Below are positions 57,470 to 64,000 of a stretch of 64,000 nucleotides of DNA, piece after piece. The position numbers were made by a program, and so were the translations under genes. Positions within the stretch are counted from its first letter, which is position 1, and each line of letters begins with the position of its first letter. The notes under the pieces are model-generated. The model was not told the origin of the DNA and made no database searches. It saw only the letters and a list, made by a program, of their open reading frames with translations. This stretch comes from Cryptomeria japonica (Eukaryota; Streptophyta; Pinopsida; Cupressales; Cupressaceae), in NCBI RefSeq assembly GCF_030272615.1, contig NC_081415.1, positions 233,313,303 to 233,377,302 on the forward strand. The letters run 5' to 3'.

Positions 57470-58840
57470 TGTTGGCATTTGCATGAAGATTGCATTAATG
57501 ATATGTTATGTTGTCATTGATGTCAATTAACCGATAATGATATTATTGATATTATTGTAATATTGTTATTGTAACCGGTAGGAATAATTTGTGGAGTGAA
57601 CCGGTAACCAATGTAAACCTTATCTATTGATGTAACCAATAAACCCTACCTGTTGTTTTTGATAAACCCTAACCGATTAAGTTTGGTGAATTGGTTATAT
57701 TGGTTTATGATCTGATGAAGAGCGGTGATGATTATGACATGTATGATTATTGTATGAAGACAGTTCCAAGAGATTTTGGCAAGTTGTTGTAATGGTTTTT
57801 GTCTAGGGAGTGCACAAATGTATTGCATCTAATGCAAAGCGCATGATGAGTTACTAAGTTTGATGAAGTGGTGGTCAAGGAGAGATCAAGGTTTTCTTGA
57901 TTGATGTGCAAAGATTGCTATGTAATCCAACGGTCATACTTGAACTAATTTGTTCGTAATCTCTATGAGAATTAGGTTTTTGTTGTGTTACCAACTTGAT
58001 TGATTTTTTTATAAGGTTGATGAAGTTTTTTAGTTTAATGAGTTGGCAAAGAGTGAGCACAGATCAGTTGAGTGTGTGGTTACCGAACTGAAAGATGTAT
58101 TTGCAGTTTGAGTAAAGGAAGATAGGAGAATGAAATGGATTTAATCAAGCAAGTGTAGTGCTATTCAGACAAATAAGAAAAATCTTGTTTTTTTCTAAAA
58201 ATTACAACAGAATTGAAATCCTCTAACCGGGTAAGCTTTAACAAGCTTGGTGCTATTCAAATCCTCTAACAAGGTGATCTATTAGATTGGATTTTCAAAT
58301 CCTCTACCAAGGTTACTCCTTACAGGGTATTGCTTCTAACAAGGCATTTGTAGTCAATCCCTTAACCAGGTGATTCCTAATAGGATCAGTTCTTAACAAG
58401 ACTTTTTGTAAAGCTTTAACAGGATAGGCTCCTAACAGGGGGAACTTCAAAAGAGTTCAGATAGTTATCTTGTGAGTCTCATCTCACCGTGTTTTTTACC
58501 TATTTTGGTTTCCACGTCAAAAATATTTGTGTCAAGTGGTGAATATTTTTGTGGTTATGTTTTCATGGTTGATTTACTTAACTACTTAACTATTTTGATA
58601 AGACATGATAACCTGAAGCATTGAGAAATGAAGAAATTATTTACTATTAATTTGTTGTAATAGTCAATCGGTTTATCTTATGAGTATTTATCTTGACAAA
58701 GGTATTATATTGTTAGTTCTAAGTTTACTTTGAGAGAATGATTTTTGAGATTGGTGAAGTTTGTATCATTTTTTCTATCTACTGATTCACCCCCCCCTCT
58801 CAATATTTGAACGGATACTTATTCTTTCATGATACCATCA
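57470..58840 (+). repeat. 5' LTR of the plus-strand Copia
   Basis: It begins TGTTGGCATTTGCATG and ends GATACCATCA, with ATTCACCCCCCCC near 58785. Repeated phrases (CTAACAAGG, CCTCTAACCGGG) fill 58200-58450. The first part matches 63308-64000. Confidence 0.9.
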
Positions 58841-58841
58841 A

Positions 58842-58854
58842 TTGGCATCAAAGC
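58842..58854 (+). other. Primer-binding site of the plus-strand Copia
   Basis: TTGGCATCAAAGC directly follows the LTR. It has two changes from TTGGTATCAGAGC. Confidence 0.85.
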
Positions 58855-58859
58855 ATATC

Positions 58860-59700
58860 ATGTCATCTAAGGTCTAAGCCTAACATCTTGAGGTAAAGAT
58901 CTTGCAAATCATGATGAAGAAAGAAGGTCTGAAGTTTAATAGAGAGAATTACAGGATATGGAGTGATAGAATGAAAATTTACATCAAGAGTTTGGGAAGT
59001 CAGTATTGGGAACATGTCGATACTAAGTATGTTGCACCTACTGGGATGTTGACTGATGATCAAAAGAAAGAGCAACAAGAAAATCATCAAGCACTGGAGG
59101 ATATGACCAGTTCTTTGTCTGATGCAGAGTATGTAGATATTCATGGTCTTGAAACTGCATATGAGGTATGGAAAAAACTTGAAGAGATTTATAGTGGTGA
59201 TGAACATGTTAAGTTTGCTAAAGAAGAGAGTCTAAGAGGAAAGTTTGATGACATGTAGATGTCAGAAGGTGAGAATATCTAGTAGTATGGTCAAAGGATA
59301 AAAGACATAGTCGGTGAAATTAAGAGTGCTTGAGGTAAAATGGAAGATTCCACAGTGATCAGTAAGGTACTGAGAACCCTACGCTATCCGAGTTGCAGCT
59401 ATTTAGGAGTTGAAGTCCATTGACAAAACTAAGGTAACTCTTGACTCCATAGTTGGCAAGCTTACTGCTTTTGAATTAAATGGTTATGATGGTAGTGCAT
59501 AGAAATCCGAGTCTCCATTTAGAGATTCTATATTTAACCCATCTATGAGGAAAAGTAGAGATACCAGTCATAATTATGAATCCAGATCCAGCAGAGAAGT
59601 TAATGATGAAGATAGTTTAGTTGAGCTTAAAGCATTGTTGGCTAAGCGGTTGCCTAGAGGTACAGGTAAATATAGAGGCAAATTACCTTTGAAATGTTTT
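58860..59700 (+). pseudogene. Copia gag (UBN2-type), N-terminal part
   Basis: An ATG at 58860 is followed by early in-frame stops. From 58902 the frame is open to 59258 and reads FNRENYRIWSDRMKIYIKSLG, then DIHGLETAYEVWKKLEEIYSG and EESLRGKFDDM, the standard plant Copia gag. After a stop at 59256 further gag text (AIVDEIRSLG-like and LRTLP-like) continues in broken frames. Capsid assembly is its normal role. Confidence 0.8.
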
Positions 59701-60432
59701 GCATGCAACAAGATTGGACACATTGCTGCTAACTGTCGTAATGGTGATAATGAGCACAAACGAGAGAAATTCAAGAAGTACAAGTGTAAAGGCAAAATAG
59801 ATTGTCTTATTGTTGTTGATGGTGATATCACTGATGAGGAATCTGATGGTGATGCTAATGAAGACATTGTGTTTGTAGCCACTAAAGAAGAGATGTTAGA
59901 CCAGAAGGCATTAATATCTAGGATGGATAACTCTGATGATTGGATCATTGATAGTGATTGTTCACATCACATGACCAGTGGTCAGAGCAAATTTCTTTCT
60001 CTGAAGGAATTTGATGGTGGAGTTTTAATATTTGGTAATGACTCACCCTGCATGGTTAAAGGTAAGGGAACTATTTCTCTTAATGGAAAGAGTAGTGAAG
60101 ATGATGTCTACTGGGTTGAAGGTTTAAAGAATAATATTTTGAGTGTGGTAAAACTCAATGATAGAGGATACCCATTAGAGTTTAAAAATGGTATGTGCAA
60201 AATCTATGCCAATAAAGGTGAACTGATTGCAACCGAAAAGCAAACTAAAGGTAACTTATTTCACCTTAATCCTAAAGTCAACAACTATTTAATTGCAAAG
60301 ATAGATGATAGTTGTCTTTGGCATAGGAGATTTTGTCATATAAACTTTGATAACATTGTTAAAGTGAGTAAGTCCAAGACAGTGAGAGATTTTCCTCAGT
60401 TAGACAACTCGGTTAATGCTCTATGCAAATAA
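59545..60432 (+). pseudogene. Copia gag end, protease and gag-pre-integrase
   Basis: This 295-codon open stretch has a zinc knuckle CFACNKIGHIAANC (about 59695-59736). The aspartic protease start is WIIDSDCSHHMT (about 59941-59976), where the family has D-S-G; here the glycine is aspartate, probably inactivating. It also has the pre-integrase signature LWHRRFCHINF (about 60319-60351). It stops at 60430 just before the integrase core. It is the longest surviving frame of the element. Confidence 0.85.
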
Positions 60433-60438
60433 TTTCAG

Positions 60439-61152
60439 TTGGGAAAGATGACATCCTCAAATTTAAAGAGCAAATCTTTTTCAGTAGAACATTTGTTAGA
60501 TTTGATTCATATGGATCTTTCTGGACCAATAAGAACAAAAAGTATTCAAGGTGACAGATATTTTATGATCTTCACTGATGATTGCTCAAGGATGATATGG
60601 GTCACATTCTTGAAGGATAAGACTGAAGCTTTTGGTAAGTTCAAGGCATTCAGGGCCTTAGTTGAGAAGGAGAGCAGTAATAAGATAAAGTACCTCAGGA
60701 CAGATCAAGGCAGTGAATTTACTTTTGAGGAATTCACTAGGTATTGTGAAGAAAATGGTATCAAACGACAACTTTCTGAACCAAGGACACCACAAAAGAA
60801 TGGTATCACAGAGAGAAACAACCAGTCAGTTGTTGAAGTTGCTAGGACTATGTTGATACAATGAGGTGTAGCATAAACTTTCTAGAGAGAAGCTATCAAC
60901 ACAACTGTCTACACTATGAACCAGATTCTGGTAAAGAGAGGTAAGGACAAGACTCCTTATGAATATTGGTATGGTAGATCACCTAATGTTAGTTATTTCA
61001 GAATATTTGGAAGCAAATGTTTTATTAAGAGAGGTGATTATATTAGCAATTTTGAGGCTAAAAGTGATGAAGGTATATTTCTTGGCTATTCCACCAAGAG
61101 CAAGGCCTACAAGTGTTTTAACAACCAGACACAGAGAATTATTGAGTGTTGA
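60439..61152 (+). pseudogene. Copia integrase
   Basis: HMDLSGP (about 60508), YLRTDQGSEF (about 60691-60720) and PQKNGITER (about 60790-60816) supply the three catalytic residues D, D and E, all intact. FGSKCFIKRG and FLGYSTKSKAYKCFNNQT follow in the C-terminal part. A stop at 60862 and a frameshift near 61140 break the protein. An acidic linker (about 61150-61520) follows before RT. Confidence 0.85.
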
Positions 61153-61519
61153 TGTTCAAGTGGATGAAAATCTTGAAGTCTCAGGGGAAACTAGTTCAGA
61201 GAAAAAGAACGAAGATCCTTGCATTTTGTTTTTGAAACCCAAAACTATGAAATCTGAAATTGACAAAGCAAATATTGATGTACCAGTTTAACTGGAATAG
61301 ATAAATTCAGAAGAAGATGATGATAATGAAGAAGCTGAACCTGAAGATAATGATCATGTTATTCCAAGATATGTGAGACTGAATCACAATCCTGAACAGA
61401 TTATTGGGGATAAGGATGCTGGAGTACTAACCAGAAGAAGAATCAGAGAGAATTCTTGCATGATCTCTACTATTGAACCAAAAACTGATAAGGAAGCGTT
61501 TGGTGATGATCATTGGGTT

Positions 61520-62416
61520 AAAGATATGGAGTAGAAATTATATCAAATTGATAAGAACAACACATGGACCCTAGTACCCCGACTAGTAAATAAAAATGTG
61601 ATAGGTACTAAGTGGGTTTTCAGGAACAAGTTGAATAAAGATGGTGTTGTAGTTCGCAACAAATATAGGTTGGTTTGCAAAGGTTATGTACAAGAGGAAG
61701 GAGAAGAATATGGTGATACTTTTGCACTAGTGGCAAGATTGGAAGGTGTCATAACTTTACTTGCATTTGTAGCACACAAGAAATTCAAGGTATACCAGAT
61801 GGATGTTAAGTCAACATTTTTGAATGGGATACTAAAAGAATAAGTATACATTGAGTAGCCAAATGGTTATGCTTATACTAATAAGAAAGACATGGTATGC
61901 AAATTGCATAAATCTTTATATGGATTAAAGCAGGCACCGAGAGCATGGTATGAAAGGCTCCATACATATCTGATGAAGATAGAATTTCTGAGAACCCGTG
62001 ATGATAGTAACATTTATCTCAAATCTGAAGAAGATAATATACTAGTCAATGAAGTATTTATTGATGATATCATATTTGGAGGTAATGATGACATGAGCAA
62101 TAGTTTTGCAGATGAAATGAAAAATGAGTTTGAAATGTCTTTAGTGAGAGATATAAAAAATTTCATAGGCTTGCAAATACATCAAATGAAGAATGGTATT
62201 TTTGTCACACAGTCTAAGTATGTGAAAGAGGTCTTAAAGACATTTGGCATGAGTGACTGTAAACTAGTTGGGACACCCATTTTTATAGGTTGTAAGTTGT
62301 CTAAGGGAGATGAGTCCAAATCTGTTGATGAGAAGGAATACAAGTCAATGATTTGGAAATTACACTATGTTGCACAACAGACCATACATTGCTCATGTAG
62401 TTGGCATAGTTGCTAA
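61520..62416 (+). pseudogene. Copia reverse transcriptase
   Basis: [20 protein letters not shown] (about 61565-61624), RLVCKGYVQEEGEEY, YQMDVKSTFLNG (about 61795-61830), LHKSLYGLKQAPRAWYERL (about 61904-61960) and the catalytic VFIDDIIFGG (about 62053-62085) appear in family order. The YVDD box reads FIDD, keeping both aspartates. Stops at 61841 and 61856 and a frame change after 62380 break it. Confidence 0.88.
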
Positions 62417-62945
62417 ATTCCAAAAGAATCCTAAGGAAACACATCTGATAGCAACCAAAAAAAAATTTAGATACTTGAAAGGTACTGTTGATTATGGGTT
62501 ATGGTATCCATATGGAGAAAATTTTTAGTTGAAGGTGTACCCAGATGTAGATTGGGCAGGAAATGTTGATGACTGAAAAAGAACAATCGGTGGAGATATT
62601 TCTGTGGAGGAAGACTTGTTTCATGGATTCGTAAGAAGCTGAGTATGTTGCAGCTTACATGAATTGTACATAGCCTATATGGATGGGGCACATTTTGGAA
62701 GGTTTTAAGATGAATATTTCATAACCTATAAGGATTTTATGTGATAATACAAGTGCCATAAATATTTCCAAAATCCTGTTTTGAATGCACAAACCAAGCA
62801 TATTGAATTGAAGTATCATTTCTTGAGGGAAAAAGTACAGAGTAAAGATGTGATCTTGGAGCATGTTTCTACCAAGGAACATCTTGCAGATATTTTTACT
62901 AAACCTCTGCCTAAGACTACTTTTGAGTATCTTAGAAGTTAGTTA
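62417..62945 (+). pseudogene. Copia RNase H, decayed
   Basis: RYLKGTVDYGLWYP (about 62468-62510), then VYPDVDWAGNVDD (about 62535-62573; the family has Y-D-A-D-W), then HIELKYHFLREK and HLADIFTKPLPK (about 62880-62915). Many stops and frame shifts, including loss of readable sequence at the 'S-A-E-Y' motif around 62640. Confidence 0.8.
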
Positions 62946-63294
62946 GAGTTTATCCCTCTTCATGAAGTCGGTTAAGTATGATGTAGATTACATCAGTCCC
63001 GAAGCTACTTGCAGAATTTTACAGAAGGATTGGTGTAGAAGTGGATTTATTCCACAGGGGGAGAATCAAGTTGCAGAATGTTGATGATGCATAGGGAAAT
63101 TTGACATTACATGTTTTACTTTCAATTTGGCATTGTTGTCAAAGGGGGAGAATAATTATGTGATTATGGGAAGGAGAACCAGCGACACGCTGAAGACATG
63201 GAGAGCATGGTGAATACTTGGTAATGTAAACCAGGATTGCTATTCACAATCACACAGCAATCAACGGTATTGATATTTGTATTTCCATCAATGC
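62946..63294 (+). other. Copia 3' untranslated region with polypurine-like runs
   Basis: Non-coding. It has purine runs CAGGGGGAGAATC (63054-63066) and AAAGGGGGAGAATAAT (63140-63155) before the one used at 63295. Confidence 0.7.
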
Positions 63295-63306
63295 CAAAGG
63301 GGGAGA
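63295..63306 (+). other. Polypurine tract of the plus-strand Copia
   Basis: AAAGGGGGAGAT lies immediately upstream of the 3' LTR. Confidence 0.85.
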
Positions 63307-63307
63307 T

Positions 63308-64000
63308 TGTTGGCATTTGCATGAAGATTGCATTAATGATATGTTATGTTATCATTGATGTCAATTAACCAATAATGATATTCTTGATATTGATGTAATA
63401 TTGTTACTATAACCGGTAGGAATAATTTGTGGAGTGAACTAGTAATTGGTGTAAACCTTATCTATTGATGTAACTGGTAAAGCCTACCTGTTGTTTTTGA
63501 TACCCTAACTGATTAAGTTTGGTGAATTGGTTATACTGGTTTATGATTTGATGATGAGCGGTAATGATTATGAAACATATAATTACTGTATGAAGACAAT
63601 TCCAAGAGATTTTGGCAAGTTGATGTAATGGTTTTTGTCTAGGGAATGAGAAAATGTATTGCATCTAATGCAAAGCGCATGATGAGTTACTAAGTTCGAT
63701 GAAGTGGTGATCAAGGAGCGATCAAAGTTTTCTTGATTGATGTGCAGAGATTGCTATGTAATCTAGTGGTCATACTTGAACTGATTTGTTTGTAATCTCT
63801 ATGAGAATTAGGTTTTTGTTGTGTTACCGACCTGATTGATTTATTTATAGGGTCGATGAAGTTATTTAGTTTAATGAGTTGGCAAAGAGTGAGCACAGAT
63901 CAGTTGAGCGTGTGGTTGCCAAACCAGATGATGTATCTGTAGTTTGAGTAAAGGTAGATACGAGCATGAAATGGATTTGATCAAGCAAGTGTAGTGCTAT
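63308..64000 (+). repeat. 3' LTR of the plus-strand Copia, cut by the window end
   Basis: It matches the first half of the 57470-58840 LTR with scattered substitutions and small indels (for example GATACCCTAACTG against GATAAACCCTAACCG). The remaining half is outside the window. Confidence 0.9.

Larger units (their letters stand above)
57470..64000 (+). mobile_element. Plus-strand Copia retrotransposon, nested, runs off the window
   Basis: The 5' LTR is at 57470-58840, primer-binding site at 58842-58854, then gag, protease, integrase, RT and RNase H in Copia order. A polypurine tract lies at 63295-63306, and a 3' LTR from 63308 is cut by the window end. It sits inside the gag-pre-integrase region of a minus-strand Copia. 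Most catalytic motifs are recognisable, but stops and frameshifts break every domain, so it is defective. The LTR pair is visibly similar but not identical. Confidence 0.9.

Overview
This window looks like nuclear DNA from a land plant with a large, repeat-swollen genome. Ty1/Copia and Ty3/Gypsy LTR retrotransposons carry plant-type primer-binding sites (TTGGTATCAGAGC-like). The one convincing cellular gene is a SAUR-type (auxin-induced) gene, a plant-only family. Long LTRs, deep nesting, decayed coding regions and a degenerate telomere-like block suit a gymnosperm such as a conifer. That assignment is inference; no sequence here fixes the species.

Left third (1-28107): a nested stack of retrotransposons. 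A Copia LTR fragment (1-1430) abuts a decayed Ty3/Gypsy element (about 1434-27972). The Gypsy gag, protease, an extra RNase H, reverse transcriptase/RNase H and the first part of integrase lie at 2360-7090. Its integrase is split by a second element (7096-22305) with LTRs of about 2.5 kb, a gag-like region and no pol. The 5' LTR of that element is itself split by a third, minus-strand, pol-less element (8228-15064) that carries several zinc knuckles and a long unfamiliar ORF. Near-matching 5-bp target duplications flank both inner insertions. Integrase resumes at 22306, followed by a decayed extra 3' ORF and the Gypsy 3' LTR.

Middle (28108-44300): an LTR-like promoter region, a purine-biased stretch, a minus-strand Copia gag remnant with primer-binding site and LTR, and AT-rich DNA. 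Then comes a block of about 7 kb of degenerate telomere-like repeats (34790-41760), mostly in the 6-bp CCCTAA register rather than the usual plant CCCTAAA. It contains kilobase-scale internal duplications and a 1.6-kb insertion with a 13-bp target duplication. A short block in the opposite orientation (42110-42402) follows, next to a hairpin MITE flanked by TA. The SAUR gene is at 43557-43952 on the minus strand.

Right third (44300-64000): about 8 kb of AT-rich intergenic DNA with microsatellites, then a second nest. A plus-strand Copia LTR (52389-53048) is interrupted by a minus-strand Copia (from 53049), which is interrupted inside its gag-pre-integrase region by a plus-strand Copia (from 57470 past the window end). 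No operon or pathway is present. The features are linked by insertion history, and essentially all transposon reading frames are broken.
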